A DNA stretch of 64,000 nucleotides from Vreelandella nigrificans (GCF_002374315.1 NZ_NWUX01000003.1:62001-126000), one strand, 5' to 3'; positions 48,923 to 58,483 are shown, counted from the first letter of the stretch. Notes: generated from the letters alone by a model not told the origin. Translations and numbers: made by a program.

Positions 48923-49882
48923 ATGAACACCTTTGTACTGAAACTGATTGCCCAGCGCATTGCGCTGGGCCTCTTACTATTACTTGCCGTCTCGGTACTA
49001 ATATTTGTCGGCACCCAGTTGTTGCCGGGTGATGTTGCTCAGTCTATCCTCGGCCAAAGCGCCACCCCGGAAGCCGTAGCAAACCTGCGGCGCGAGCTGG
49101 GCTTGGACCAACCTGCTTGGCTGCGTTATTTCGATTGGCTAGGCGGTATTTTGCAGGGCGACCTGGGCACGGCGCTGTCGAACCGACAGGATATCGGCAG
49201 CTCACTATGGGGCCGCGTTGGTAATACGCTGTTTCTTGCCTTCTGGACAGCGATTGTAGCGGTGCCGCTAGCGATTTTGCTGGGGCTTGTCGCGGTGCGC
49301 TATCAAAACCGCTGGCCCGACCGGGCCATTTCTGGCACTACCCTCACCGCCATTTCGCTGCCGGAATTCTTTATTGGCTACCTGCTGATCTACCTGTTTG
49401 CGGTGAAGTTCAACTGGTTCCCTAGTGTGTCCACCGTGCATAGCGGCATGAGTCTAGGCGAACGCTTACATGCTATTGCCTTACCCGCCGCGACGTTAAC
49501 GCTAGTAATTTTGGCGCACATGCTGCGCATGACCCGCGCGGCCATTTTAAATGTCATGCAGTCACCCTATATCGAAACCGCTGAGCTTAAAGGGCTAGGC
49601 ACCTTTCGTATTATTGCCCGCCATGCCTTTCCTAACGCCATCGCCCCGGTGGTGAATGTGGTCATGCTGAATTTGGCGTTTCTGATTGTCGGCGTGGTGG
49701 TGGTCGAGGTGATATTCGTCTACCCAGGCATGGGCCAATACTTAATTGATCATGTCTCGAAACGTGATGTGCCTGTGGTACAGGCAGTTGGGTTGATCTT
49801 CGCAGCGGTATATATCGGGCTGAATATGCTGGCGGATATCATCGCCATCGTTACCAACCCACGCCTGCGCCACCCTAAATAA
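48923..49882 (+). CDS. ABC transporter permease (DppB-like)
   Basis: A 319-residue inner-membrane permease with six hydrophobic helices and the conserved cytoplasmic EAA-type loop IETAELKGLGTFRIIARHAFPNA, here given in part (ELKGLGTFRIIARHAFPNA). The N-terminal ISLP/VLIFVGTQLLPGD region is typical of DppB. I chose the ATG at 48923; a frame from 48890 would overlap the binding-protein gene. It is the third gene of the operon. Confidence 0.92.
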   Translation: MNTFVLKLIAQRIALGLLLLLAVSVLIFVGTQLLPGDVAQSILGQSATPEAVANLRRELGLDQPAWLRYFDWLGGILQGDLGTALSNRQDIGSSLWGRVGNTLFLAFWTAIVAVPLAILLGLVAVRYQNRWPDRAISGTTLTAISLPEFFIGYLLIYLFAVKFNWFPSVSTVHSGMSLGERLHAIALPAATLTLVILAHMLRMTRAAILNVMQSPYIETAELKGLGTFRIIARHAFPNAIAPVVNVVMLNLAFLIVGVVVVEVIFVYPGMGQYLIDHVSKRDVPVVQAVGLIFAAVYIGLNMLADIIAIVTNPRLRHPK

Positions 49883-49927
49883 TGTGCCTTTACTAAGGCC
49901 ACTGTTACCAGACAGGAATGCAACACC

Positions 49928-50767
49928 ATGTCGAAACCTTTTTCGCTGCTGAAGCGACTGCCGGTGACCGCTCTAGTCGGACTACTGCTTACCTTCAGCT
50001 TCTTAATCATGGCGGTCTTCGCGCCGTGGCTTGCACCTTACAGCATGTCTGAAAGCGTGGGCGATATGTGGATGGGGCCATCGGCAGAGTTTTGGCTCGG
50101 CACCGACAACCTTGGCCGAGACCTGCTATCGCGGCTAATTTACGGCGCGCGCACCACCATGACCATCGCCGCTCTTGCCACTGCCCTAGCGTTTTCCTTG
50201 GGGTCCGTTCTGGGTATTTTGGCCGCAGTTTACGGTGGCTGGGTAGACCAGCTGATCTCACGTGGTGTCGATATTGTGATGTCGATCCCCACGCTGATCT
50301 TCGCGTTAGTGATTCTTTCAGTGATGCCCAGCACCGTGCTCATGCTGATTTTAATTATGGGCGTGCTCGACTCTACGCGGGTATTCCGTATCTCGCGGGC
50401 GGTGGCAGTCAACATCAATGTGATGGACTTCGTTGAAGCCGCTCGCCTGCGAGGCGAAGGCAAACGCTGGATTATCTTTCGTGAGATTTTACCGAATGCC
50501 CTAACGCCTTTAGTCGCCGAACTAGGCTTGAGGTTTATTTTTGCGGTGCTGTTTCTATCATCGCTGTCGTTCCTGGGGCTAGGCGTTCAGCCACCGGATG
50601 CCGACTGGGGCAGTATGGTGCGTGAGAACCGCCAGGGCATTGTATTTGGCGTCCCCGCTGCGTTAATTCCCGCTGCGGCCATCGCGCTGCTCGCTATCTC
50701 CGTAAACCTAGTGGCTGACTGGATTTTACGCCACACGACAGATCTCAAAGGGGGCCGCAGTGGCTGA
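49928..50767 (+). CDS. ABC transporter permease (DppC-like)
   Basis: A 279-residue partner permease, with FWLGTDNLGRDLLSRLIYGAR near residue 57, an EAA-type loop around VEAARLRGEGKRWIIFREIL and six hydrophobic helices. Its ATG follows the DppB-like gene by 45 bases (AGACAGGAATGCAACACC upstream) and its stop overlaps the ATPase start by eight bases. Confidence 0.92.
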   Translation: MSKPFSLLKRLPVTALVGLLLTFSFLIMAVFAPWLAPYSMSESVGDMWMGPSAEFWLGTDNLGRDLLSRLIYGARTTMTIAALATALAFSLGSVLGILAAVYGGWVDQLISRGVDIVMSIPTLIFALVILSVMPSTVLMLILIMGVLDSTRVFRISRAVAVNINVMDFVEAARLRGEGKRWIIFREILPNALTPLVAELGLRFIFAVLFLSSLSFLGLGVQPPDADWGSMVRENRQGIVFGVPAALIPAAAIALLAISVNLVADWILRHTTDLKGGRSG

Positions 50768-52379
50768 TACGCTATTAGACATCCGCAACTTAACCATCGA
50801 AGCCACCACCTATCCTCCAGGCGAAGCGCCTCAAGACATCACTATCGTCAATGGAGTCAGCCTCACACTGGAACGCGGCAAGGTGCTGGGGCTAATTGGA
50901 GAGTCTGGTGCTGGGAAATCCACCATTGGCCTGTCACCAGCAGGCTACGGTCGTGGCGGTATTCGCTTAAGCGGTGAAGTATGGGTTAACGGCCGCGACA
51001 TTTTGCAAGGCTCGCCTAAAGAGCTACGCCAACTGCGCGGCAAAGCCGTGTGCTACGTGGCACAGTCAGCGGCGGCGGCCTTCAACCCCGCTCAGACGCT
51101 GATGGAGCAAGTGATTGAAACCACCTTGCTACATGGCTTAGCCACCCGTAAAGCCGCCGAAGCGAGAGCAGTTGAGCTGTTTAAACAGTTGGGCCTGCCG
51201 GACCCCGAGCACTTTGGCAGCCGCTATCCGCACCAAGTATCCGGCGGACAGCTGCAGCGAGCCATGACGGCGATGGCACTATGCCCAGAACCTGATTTAA
51301 TCATTTTCGACGAGCCAACTACGGCACTGGATGTAACTACCCAGATAGACGTATTGGCAGCCATTAAGCATGCGATTAAAACCACTGGCGTGGGAGCGCT
51401 CTACATCACTCACGATCTTGCGGTGGTAGCTCAAGTGGCCGATGATATTTTGGTACTGCGCCATGGTGAAAAGGTCGAAATGGGCAGCGCTGCCCAAATT
51501 ATTGAGTCCCCTCAGCAGCCCTACACCCAAGCACTGGTCTCTGTTCGTTCAATTGAGCATGCCCCTAAACCGCCAACGGGTAATCCCCTTCTCACCGTGG
51601 ATAACGTTAGCGCCGCTTATAGCAACAGCAAAGGGAATGTCCTCGAAGGGATCAGCATGAGCCTTTGCGCAGGCCAAACACTAGCCATTGTTGGTGAGTC
51701 AGGGTCGGGGAAATCTACCTTGGCACGAGCCATTACGGGGCTACTCCCCCCCAACCAAGGGCAGTTTTTATTTGACGGACAGCCGCTGCCAAAAACGCTG
51801 GGCGCTCGGAACAAAGACACGCTACGCGAACTACAGATGATTTATCAAATGGCTGATGTGGCGATGAACCCACGCCATACAGTGGAAACCATCATTGGCC
51901 GACCACTCACCTTCTACTTTGGCTTAAAAGGCAAAGCCCGGCGCAAGCGGGTGATTGAGTTGCTAGAAGAGATCGAACTAGGAGAAGGGTTCATTGATCG
52001 CTACCCCGCAGAGCTCTCCGGCGGCCAAAAGCAACGGGTATGCATAGCCCGAGCACTTGCGGCTAAGCCTAAGCTGATTATCTGCGATGAAGTCACTAGC
52101 GCGCTAGACCCTCTGGTTGCCGATGGCATTCTTAAACTCCTGCTGCGCCTACAGGCCAAAGAGAATGTCGCTTACTTGTTTATTACCCATGATTTAGCAA
52201 CCGTAAAAGCCATCGCTGACTCGATTGCAGTTATGTATAAAGGTGAAGTGGTACGTTACGGTTCCCGTGAAACGGTACTCTCCCCTCCCTTCGACGACTA
52301 TACCCAGCAGTTGCTAGCCTCGGTGCCACAAATGAAACTGGGCTGGCTTGAGGAGGCACTCGAAACTCGAGCAAACTAA
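50760..52379 (+). CDS. Fused double ABC ATPase (DppD-DppF type)
   Basis: A 539-residue protein carrying two ABC domains in one chain. The first has Walker A GESGAGKST, signature VSGGQLQRA and Walker B LIIFDEP. The second has GESGSGKST, LSGGQKQRV and LIICDEV. It energises the two permeases. In the classic peptide systems these are two genes (DppD and DppF), so here they are fused. A hairpin without a T run (52410-52440) follows. Confidence 0.93.
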   Translation: MADTLLDIRNLTIEATTYPPGEAPQDITIVNGVSLTLERGKVLGLIGESGAGKSTIGLSPAGYGRGGIRLSGEVWVNGRDILQGSPKELRQLRGKAVCYVAQSAAAAFNPAQTLMEQVIETTLLHGLATRKAAEARAVELFKQLGLPDPEHFGSRYPHQVSGGQLQRAMTAMALCPEPDLIIFDEPTTALDVTTQIDVLAAIKHAIKTTGVGALYITHDLAVVAQVADDILVLRHGEKVEMGSAAQIIESPQQPYTQALVSVRSIEHAPKPPTGNPLLTVDNVSAAYSNSKGNVLEGISMSLCAGQTLAIVGESGSGKSTLARAITGLLPPNQGQFLFDGQPLPKTLGARNKDTLRELQMIYQMADVAMNPRHTVETIIGRPLTFYFGLKGKARRKRVIELLEEIELGEGFIDRYPAELSGGQKQRVCIARALAAKPKLIICDEVTSALDPLVADGILKLLLRLQAKENVAYLFITHDLATVKAIADSIAVMYKGEVVRYGSRETVLSPPFDDYTQQLLASVPQMKLGWLEEALETRAN

Positions 52380-52409
52380 CATCGCCTACGGTGATGAGAG
52401 ACAACGGTG

Positions 52410-52440
52410 GGAGCTAGCAGCAGAATCTGTTACTAGCTCC
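52410..52440 (+). other. Hairpin after the peptide-type ABC operon
   Basis: GGAGCTAG...CTAGCTCC, a perfect 8-base stem with a 15-base loop that itself can fold (CAG/CTG). No T run follows, so it is a weak terminator at best. The remaining 210 bases up to nhaD are AT-rich and likely hold its promoter. Confidence 0.5.
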
Positions 52441-52647
52441 TACTCGCTCACTCCCCACTCCCAAAGTATTAGCTCGTTCAAGCTCACCCCCACTTGATTG
52501 CTCTAGCTAGTAGGTTGTTTCTAAAAAAAGACGGAATAGCTTGCTTATCAGCAGTTTTCATTCGTTTTTATTCCGTATTGCGATGCAATATTGGTTGTTA
52601 CACTAGTGTCGATTACAACCTCTAATTCTAACTATTATTAGGAAAAA

Positions 52648-52767
52648 ATGCGCCATGCTGACGTTACACCACGACCCTGGCCAGCCACGAGTTTCTCGTG
52701 GCTGGCTTTTTCTGTTAGCGGCTGTGCTGCTATGTGTAAGTCCTACAGCTTTTGCCGTGACCGGTGA
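52648..52767 (+). CDS. Possible 39-codon leader ORF overlapping the nhaD start
   Basis: An ATG at 52648, four to five bases after AGGA, opens a 39-codon frame (MRHADVTPRPWPATSF...) that ends TGA at 52767, in a different frame from nhaD, which starts seven bases later. The hairpin at 52680-52706 lies within both. The ribosome site fits this ATG slightly less well (short spacing) than a typical start. It could be a regulatory leader or an accident. Confidence 0.25.
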   Translation: MRHADVTPRPWPATSFSWLAFSVSGCAAMCKSYSFCRDR

Positions 52768-54133
52768 CATTGATCTCACGACCTCTGTTGTCGGCTTTTT
52801 TGCGGTAGCAATTTTCGTTTTAGCCTATGCGTTAGTCATGGCGGAAGAAAAAATCCACATGCGCAAATCCAAGCCGGTGCTGGTAGCAGCCGGTATCATT
52901 TGGGGACTCATTGGCTGGGTGTACGTCCAAAACGGTATGTCGGAAACGTCGGAACATGCGTTCCGCGTGACGCTGCTGGAGTTCACCGAGCTAATGCTGT
53001 TCCTATTGGTAGCGATGACTTATATCAATGCCATGGAAGAGCGCAGAGTATTCGATGCTTTACGCTCCTGGATGCTGCGCAAAGGGTTTAACTATCGCAC
53101 CTTATTTTGGCTAACGGGTGGCCTTGCCTTTGTGTTGTCACCCATTGCCGATAACTTAACCACAGCCTTATTAATGTGCGCTGTTATTACTAAAGTTGCA
53201 GAGGGTGATAAGCGCTTTATTAACTTAGCGTGTATTAACGTTGTGGTTGCTGCCAACGCAGGGGGTGCATTTAGCCCATTTGGCGACATTACAACGCTGA
53301 TGGTATGGCAAGCGGGGATGGTTGCCTTTCAGGAGTTCTTTGTCCTCTTCCTGCCCTCTCTGGTCAATTTCTTGATACCCGCCATCATCATGAGTGCGTT
53401 TATCAAAGATGAGAAACCTGCCAGCGTTTACGAAGATGTATGGCTGAAACGCGGTGCACGGCGGATTATCGCACTGTTCCTACTGACCATTACCACCGCA
53501 GTACTGTGCCATACGCTGCTTCATCTACCGCCGGTACTTGGCATGATGACAGGACTTGGCTACCTGCAGTTCTTTGGCTACTACCTACGCCGCACGCTAC
53601 CTCGCTCGCTTGAGCGCAAGCGCGAACGCTATAGCCGCCGTGGCGACAATAAAAAGCTTGAGCAGCTAGGCAGCGTGGTACCGTTTGATGTCTTCAACCG
53701 TGTTGCCCGGGCCGAGTGGGATACACTGCTATTCTTCTACGGGGTTGTTATGTGCGTGGGTGGCCTTGGATTTATGGGCTACCTTGGGCTGCTTTCCGAT
53801 GCGCTTTATACGGGTTGGAACGCAACCTGGGCCAATATTGTGCTTGGGGTAGTCTCGGCGGTGGTGGACAACATTCCCGTGATGTTTGCCGTACTGACCA
53901 TGCAACCCGAGATGTCTCACGGACACTGGCTGTTGATCACCTTAACTGCTGGTGTAGGTGGCAGCTTACTCTCTATTGGTTCCGCAGCAGGCGTCGCCGT
54001 TATGGGACAAGCCCGTGGTGCTTATACCTTTATGGGGCATTTACGTTGGGCGCCGGTGATCATGCTAGGCTATATCGCCAGTATTGCCGTACACATGTGG
54101 TTAAACGCAGCTAGCTTCACTCAGTTTCATTAA
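52655..54133 (+). CDS. nhaD: Na+/H+ antiporter NhaD
   Basis: An inner-membrane antiporter that expels sodium in exchange for protons; common in marine and halophilic bacteria. The 492 residues have a signal-like first helix ending PTAFAVTG, about 12 further helices, and conserved ion-transporter segments such as FVLSPIADNLTTALLMCAV, AGGAFSPFGDITTLMVWQAG and VVDNIPVMFAVLTM. The ATG at 52655 gives a normal family length. A terminator-like hairpin sits at codons 9-19 (see the separate entry). Confidence 0.95.
   Translation: MLTLHHDPGQPRVSRGWLFLLAAVLLCVSPTAFAVTGDIDLTTSVVGFFAVAIFVLAYALVMAEEKIHMRKSKPVLVAAGIIWGLIGWVYVQNGMSETSEHAFRVTLLEFTELMLFLLVAMTYINAMEERRVFDALRSWMLRKGFNYRTLFWLTGGLAFVLSPIADNLTTALLMCAVITKVAEGDKRFINLACINVVVAANAGGAFSPFGDITTLMVWQAGMVAFQEFFVLFLPSLVNFLIPAIIMSAFIKDEKPASVYEDVWLKRGARRIIALFLLTITTAVLCHTLLHLPPVLGMMTGLGYLQFFGYYLRRTLPRSLERKRERYSRRGDNKKLEQLGSVVPFDVFNRVARAEWDTLLFFYGVVMCVGGLGFMGYLGLLSDALYTGWNATWANIVLGVVSAVVDNIPVMFAVLTMQPEMSHGHWLLITLTAGVGGSLLSIGSAAGVAVMGQARGAYTFMGHLRWAPVIMLGYIASIAVHMWLNAASFTQFH
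52680..52711 (+). promoter_or_regulatory. Terminator-like hairpin inside the 5' end of nhaD
   Basis: A perfect 12-base stem GCCAGCCACGAG/CTCGTGGCTGGC with a three-base loop (TTT) followed by TTTTT. By structure this is a strong intrinsic terminator, yet it lies in codons 9-19 of nhaD, 26 bases after the start codon. Translation by a leading ribosome would open it, so it could work as an attenuator. Confidence 0.8.
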
Positions 54134-54163
54134 CCCAACTGCCGCCCATCTTATTGACTAAAA

Positions 54164-54200
54164 TAAGCGCAAGCAGTGTAGTGTTTACTGCTTGCGCTTA
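54164..54200. terminator. Hairpin between nhaD and the convergent sensor gene
   Basis: A perfect 14-base stem TAAGCGCAAGCAGT / ACTGCTTGCGCTTA with a nine-base loop. T runs are short on both sides, so it is a weak to moderate bidirectional terminator. It lies 30 bases after the nhaD stop codon. Confidence 0.7.
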
Positions 54201-54238
54201 CTTAGCGCTAATAACGAACTAAAACACGCCCAACAGCG

Positions 54239-56863
54239 TTAATACGTTTCAAACAAGTACTCAATTGGTGTTGGCCTGCCAAACAGATACCCTTGATAAC
54301 GGTAACACCCGTGACCTCTCAGCCAATCCAACTGCTCTTTCTTCTCCACCCCCTCTGCCACTACCGTTAAACCCAGGCTTACGGCGAGTAAGATCGTAGT
54401 ATCTACAATGGCGGCATCTGTTTTATCCGTCAGTAGCTCACGAATAAAGGACTGGTCGATTTTTAGCTCATCGAGAGGCAGGCGTTTTAAGTAACTCAGC
54501 GAGGAGTAGCCCGTACCGAAATCATCCAGAGCAAAACGGATACCTCGGGCGCGTAGCCTGAGCATAGTATTGCGCACCCTTGTCGGCTCACGCATTAGTA
54601 AGCTTTCCGTTACCTCCAGCACCAACCTACTTGCCGGTGCTTGAGTTTCGGCTAACAGCCCCTCTACCTCACGTACAAAGTCGGGCTGCTGAAATTGAAC
54701 CGAGCTGACGTTTACCGAAAGAGACAAAGACGAATAAGCTGGTTGCGCAGCCCACTTAGCTAGCTGCTCGCAGGCAGATTTCAGCGCCCAGTGGCCAATA
54801 GGCACAATTAAACCATTCTCTTCAGCCAGCGGGATAAAGGTTGCGGGTGATACCCAGCCACGTTGGGGGTGGTACCAACGAAGCAGTGCTTCTACGCCCA
54901 CCGTCGCACCGTGATGGTCCACCTGCAACTGATAATGAAGCGCCAGCTCGTTACGCGCCAACGCCTGGTGTAGATCACCCTCCAGACTAGCCCGCTCCAG
55001 CACACTTGTTTGCATATCGCTATTAAAAAAACGTAGTTTGTTACCACCTGCTGCCTTGGCCTGCTGAAGCGCTATATCAGCCTGCTGTAGCACGCTATTC
55101 ATACTGTGGCTAACACCACTAAATAGGGTAATGCCGATGCTTGCACTAATGGGTAGTTCACGGTCATTACGTAGCTGGGATATCGCTTCCAGCAACTGGC
55201 GTGCGACACGCTCAGTAACTAACGCTGCCTCATTTTGCCGCTCACCCAAGGCATTTAGCAGCACCACAAACTCATCGCTACTCACCCGTGCGACCGTAGC
55301 GTCCTGAGCTACCTTGTTTAGCAACTGCTGTAGCTGAACAGCGACGCTTATCAACAGCTGGTCGCCACTTTCATGGCCCTGGATATCATTGACGAGACGA
55401 AAATTGTCTAGGTCGACAATCAACACCGCACTGAACGTAGGCTCAGCCTTATCTTGCTCGGTCACCATAGCCAGGGAGTCCATCAACAAGCGGCGGTTCG
55501 GCAATCCCGTCAAGGCATCATAAAAGGCCAAATGATGGGTTCGCGATTGCATCTCTAGATACTCAGTCAGTTCGGTTGAAATACCACACAAACAGGCCGC
55601 TTCACCTTTGCGCATAACAAGCGGTGTCTTAATTGATAAAAAAGTGCGCACCTGATCCTGATTGTCACCTTGCAGCACATTGTGCTCTTCAACCGTCATC
55701 TTTTTGCCGGACGCGAGTACCTCACGGTCTACTCGATAAAGTTCAGCTGCGCTTACCTCATCAAAAAACACGTCATCACGTTTCCCAATGATCTGGTCTG
55801 CTGGAAGACCAAATAACTCACTAACCCGGTGGTTAACGTAGCGATACTCTAGTGAGGGTGACTTGATATAAATGTACGCATCAACACTGTCTAAAATAGT
55901 GGACAGCAAAGTTTCATTGACAGTGAGCTGATCTCGGTTCAGCGCAACACGGCGCTTAAGTAATACATTACCGCCTAGTGCCAGTGCTAAGAGTAGTGTT
56001 AACAGTCCACCCCACCACCACAGCCAAGTAGGCAGTAAAGGCGACAAAGGGGCTTGTGCCCGCCAAGCAACCAAGGTGTCGAAATACCGGGAGTCAGCAT
56101 CTTGCTTCCAACGGCGAAGTACCACATCGATACGATCAAGCACGTCTTCAGATAGCTGAGGAGACGCAGCATAGAATAGCCTTACCGGTAGGAAGATAAC
56201 TGGCGTTTCCCGCAGGCCGTAATCATGAGCGCGCCAATTGCCAAACAGGTGATTTGACGCTACAAGATCTGCCTCACCACTACTCACCAATTGGAAGCCT
56301 TCCGAGGAATTACTCGATGGCACCCACGTTACCGGTATAGCAAAGCGTTGAGTAACAGCAGCTAAGTAACTCTGCTGCATGGACCCCTCAACAACTGCAA
56401 CACGCATCTGCGCTAAGTCAAAGATAGCTTCAACGTTCAAGCCCTCGCGTTGATAAAGCTGAGACCAGCTATGCATGACGGGTTCCTTGTGGAAAGCAAA
56501 GCGCTCTGCACGCTCTTCATTCCAGGCAACATCAGGCAGTAGGTCAATTTTGCCCTGCTCTAACAGCGTTAGACAGTCAGAGAACTCACACGTGAAGCCT
56601 TCTAATTCCCACTGCTCCTCGTGCGCGATGGCTTCAAGCAGTTCGCCCAAAATACCTTTCAATTCTCCTTGGTCACCAACAAAGAGCTTTGGCGGGTTGT
56701 GATATACCCCTACGAGTAACACTTCATTAGCGAATGAAGGAGGTACCCATAGCCACGTACCAACCAGCATGGCTGCAGCAAAACTGCAGCATGGTAGACG
56801 CACTGCAGTCTTTGCAGTTGTCACCATCCGGATGGCTAGCGGGAGCAGTGCGCGCGTCATCAC
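54239..56863 (-). CDS. Sensor diguanylate cyclase/phosphodiesterase (SBP_bac_3-PAS-GGDEF-EAL)
   Basis: An 874-residue membrane sensor. In order: signal or anchor (about 1-45); a periplasmic type-3 solute-binding domain (about 47-265); a transmembrane helix with WLWWWGGLLTLLLALALGG (about 280-300); a PAS domain (about 325-440); a GGDEF domain whose core reads SSDEF instead of GGDEF; and an EAL domain with VEALLRWYHP, the metal-site region DDFGTGYSSLSYLKRLP and AEGVEKKEQ. The GGDEF site is probably inactive or allosteric, so c-di-GMP hydrolysis is more likely than synthesis. The external ligand may be an amino acid. Confidence 0.9.
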   Translation of the reverse strand: MMTRALLPLAIRMVTTAKTAVRLPCCSFAAAMLVGTWLWVPPSFANEVLLVGVYHNPPKLFVGDQGELKGILGELLEAIAHEEQWELEGFTCEFSDCLTLLEQGKIDLLPDVAWNEERAERFAFHKEPVMHSWSQLYQREGLNVEAIFDLAQMRVAVVEGSMQQSYLAAVTQRFAIPVTWVPSSNSSEGFQLVSSGEADLVASNHLFGNWRAHDYGLRETPVIFLPVRLFYAASPQLSEDVLDRIDVVLRRWKQDADSRYFDTLVAWRAQAPLSPLLPTWLWWWGGLLTLLLALALGGNVLLKRRVALNRDQLTVNETLLSTILDSVDAYIYIKSPSLEYRYVNHRVSELFGLPADQIIGKRDDVFFDEVSAAELYRVDREVLASGKKMTVEEHNVLQGDNQDQVRTFLSIKTPLVMRKGEAACLCGISTELTEYLEMQSRTHHLAFYDALTGLPNRRLLMDSLAMVTEQDKAEPTFSAVLIVDLDNFRLVNDIQGHESGDQLLISVAVQLQQLLNKVAQDATVARVSSDEFVVLLNALGERQNEAALVTERVARQLLEAISQLRNDRELPISASIGITLFSGVSHSMNSVLQQADIALQQAKAAGGNKLRFFNSDMQTSVLERASLEGDLHQALARNELALHYQLQVDHHGATVGVEALLRWYHPQRGWVSPATFIPLAEENGLIVPIGHWALKSACEQLAKWAAQPAYSSLSLSVNVSSVQFQQPDFVREVEGLLAETQAPASRLVLEVTESLLMREPTRVRNTMLRLRARGIRFALDDFGTGYSSLSYLKRLPLDELKIDQSFIRELLTDKTDAAIVDTTILLAVSLGLTVVAEGVEKKEQLDWLRGHGCYRYQGYLFGRPTPIEYLFETY

Positions 56864-56868
56864 TATAC

Positions 56869-57555
56869 CTACCCACCAGGCATCGTAAGCGGGCCTGCAC
56901 GCGCGACCACCCGCTGCCAGGCGGGGTCATTTTCGATACGCGCCACAAACGCAGCAATATGGGGATACTTTGTCAGAGCTTGTGTGCCCGGGGCTTGCAT
57001 GGCTGCCACTGCCTGGAGCGGAAAACTCATCTGAATATCGGCTCCGCTCGGCCAATGGCCTGCAAAGCTCTCTTTTTTGCTCAAGTGCGTTTCGATAACG
57101 CTTAAATGCTGATTTATTTGCGGCTGGATAAAGCGTTGTCGTACGGTAGAACAGATCCCCTTAGCCAGGGGTTTAATGATCCAGGGCGACTGTTTGGGGA
57201 TTTGGCTAAACACTAACCCCATTACCAGCAGAGGCATCAATGAGCCTTCGCCGTAGTGCAACCAGTAACGGTAATCTACCCACTCATGGGTGTCACTTGC
57301 TGCTGGCTGCAGACGCCCTTCCCCATAGCGGTGTACAAGATAATCTATGATTGCCCCTGACTCGGCAATGGTCAGCTCGCCGTCGGTGATAACTGGGGAC
57401 TTACCTAGCGGGTGAATTTTTTTTAGCGCATCCGGTGCCTGCTGCGTCTTACTATCGCGCTGATAAACCTGAATTTCGTAATCAACGCCCAGTAGCTCAA
57501 GAAGCCATAGAATACGATGTGAACGAGACTTTTCCAGATGATGAACGTGAATCAT
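56869..57555 (-). CDS. Glutathione S-transferase family protein
   Basis: A 228-residue protein with an N-terminal thioredoxin-fold domain (HHLEKSRSHRILWLLELLGV; SPVITDGELTIAESGAIIDYL, the glutathione-binding SNAIL/TRAIL-like motif) and a helical C-terminal domain. It likely acts in the cytoplasm on electrophiles or in glutathione-dependent reactions; the substrate is unknown. Its start is 220 bases from the neighbouring ABM gene and its end nearly touches the sensor gene (5 bases), so they may be co-transcribed. Confidence 0.9.
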   Translation of the reverse strand: MIHVHHLEKSRSHRILWLLELLGVDYEIQVYQRDSKTQQAPDALKKIHPLGKSPVITDGELTIAESGAIIDYLVHRYGEGRLQPAASDTHEWVDYRYWLHYGEGSLMPLLVMGLVFSQIPKQSPWIIKPLAKGICSTVRQRFIQPQINQHLSVIETHLSKKESFAGHWPSGADIQMSFPLQAVAAMQAPGTQALTKYPHIAAFVARIENDPAWQRVVARAGPLTMPGG

Positions 57556-57776
57556 AGGTTCTCCATGGGGCGGCTTCTTACATAGGCAAATGGCCAGAGC
57601 CAGTTACCCTTCTACTGCAAGCATATTTAGCGTAGCACCATTGCCGCGTTGAACCCCATGGAGGAGGAAAGCAAACCTTATCTTTTATGCCAAAGTAGTA
57701 GTTTGCACAATAATAGTGCGCCCCCCCTTATTCCTTTAGGCTAACTAACCTGAAACTAATTTAAAAAAACGCCACT

Positions 57777-58355
57777 TCACACTTTATGTTCCTGACGCCA
57801 GCGCATTAATACGTCAACAAATGACCATTTCCCCTGCAGCCACGGGGCCAATAAGCGCGTCGAAAGCGGAATAAATACAAACACCATTACAGGAGTTAGC
57901 ATAAGGGTACTTACCATTACTCGTGGTAATAGCGCCCAATCTGCAATTACTCCACCAAACAACCATTGAAACAAAAGCGAAACAGGGAAGAACGCCAGCC
58001 AAACAGCCACTGCTTGCTTCCAGCGTGGCGGCGTAACACCAGGGCTAACCTGGAACCAGGCATCCAACCCTGTGGCACGATGCTCATGGGGGGCGTCATA
58101 AAGGCCTTTACCGCGCTTAAGCCATGCATGGCGTGAAGCCGAGTGTTCCCAGGCACTCAACGTATCGCTACTGCTAAATCGGAAAATAATCTGGTACTCG
58201 TCATCATCTGTTGGCGGCGCCAATACGCCAGACCCCAGGTAACCCGGAAAGTCAGCCGCTAGTTCACGGCCTTCATTTAACCAACGATTAAAATCTTGAT
58301 AGCGGCCATTCGCCACTCGGCGAGCCACCATTAACGTGACAGGTGAGGCAGACAT
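57777..58355 (-). CDS. Antibiotic biosynthesis monooxygenase (ABM) domain membrane protein
   Basis: A 192-residue protein. The N-terminal half is an ABM ferredoxin-like domain (VTLMVARRVANGRYQDFNRW; YQIIFRFSSSDTLSAWEHS). The C-terminal half has two hydrophobic segments (about 115-137 and 145-167) and a basic tail, so it is membrane-bound. The ATG at 58355 follows TAGGAGA at good spacing; the longer frame to 58448 is rejected. Substrate and function unknown. Confidence 0.85.
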   Translation of the reverse strand: MSASPVTLMVARRVANGRYQDFNRWLNEGRELAADFPGYLGSGVLAPPTDDDEYQIIFRFSSSDTLSAWEHSASRHAWLKRGKGLYDAPHEHRATGLDAWFQVSPGVTPPRWKQAVAVWLAFFPVSLLFQWLFGGVIADWALLPRVMVSTLMLTPVMVFVFIPLSTRLLAPWLQGKWSFVDVLMRWRQEHKV

Positions 58356-58483
58356 GGTATATCTCCTAAAAACGCTACAGCCATGGCCGGGTAGGCAGGC
58401 TGCTTGCTGACGGGCGGGTAAGCCCATTACTTGTGCCACAGTATACAAGCAATTTTAATGCCATGTGAGTACCGATAAAGCAC

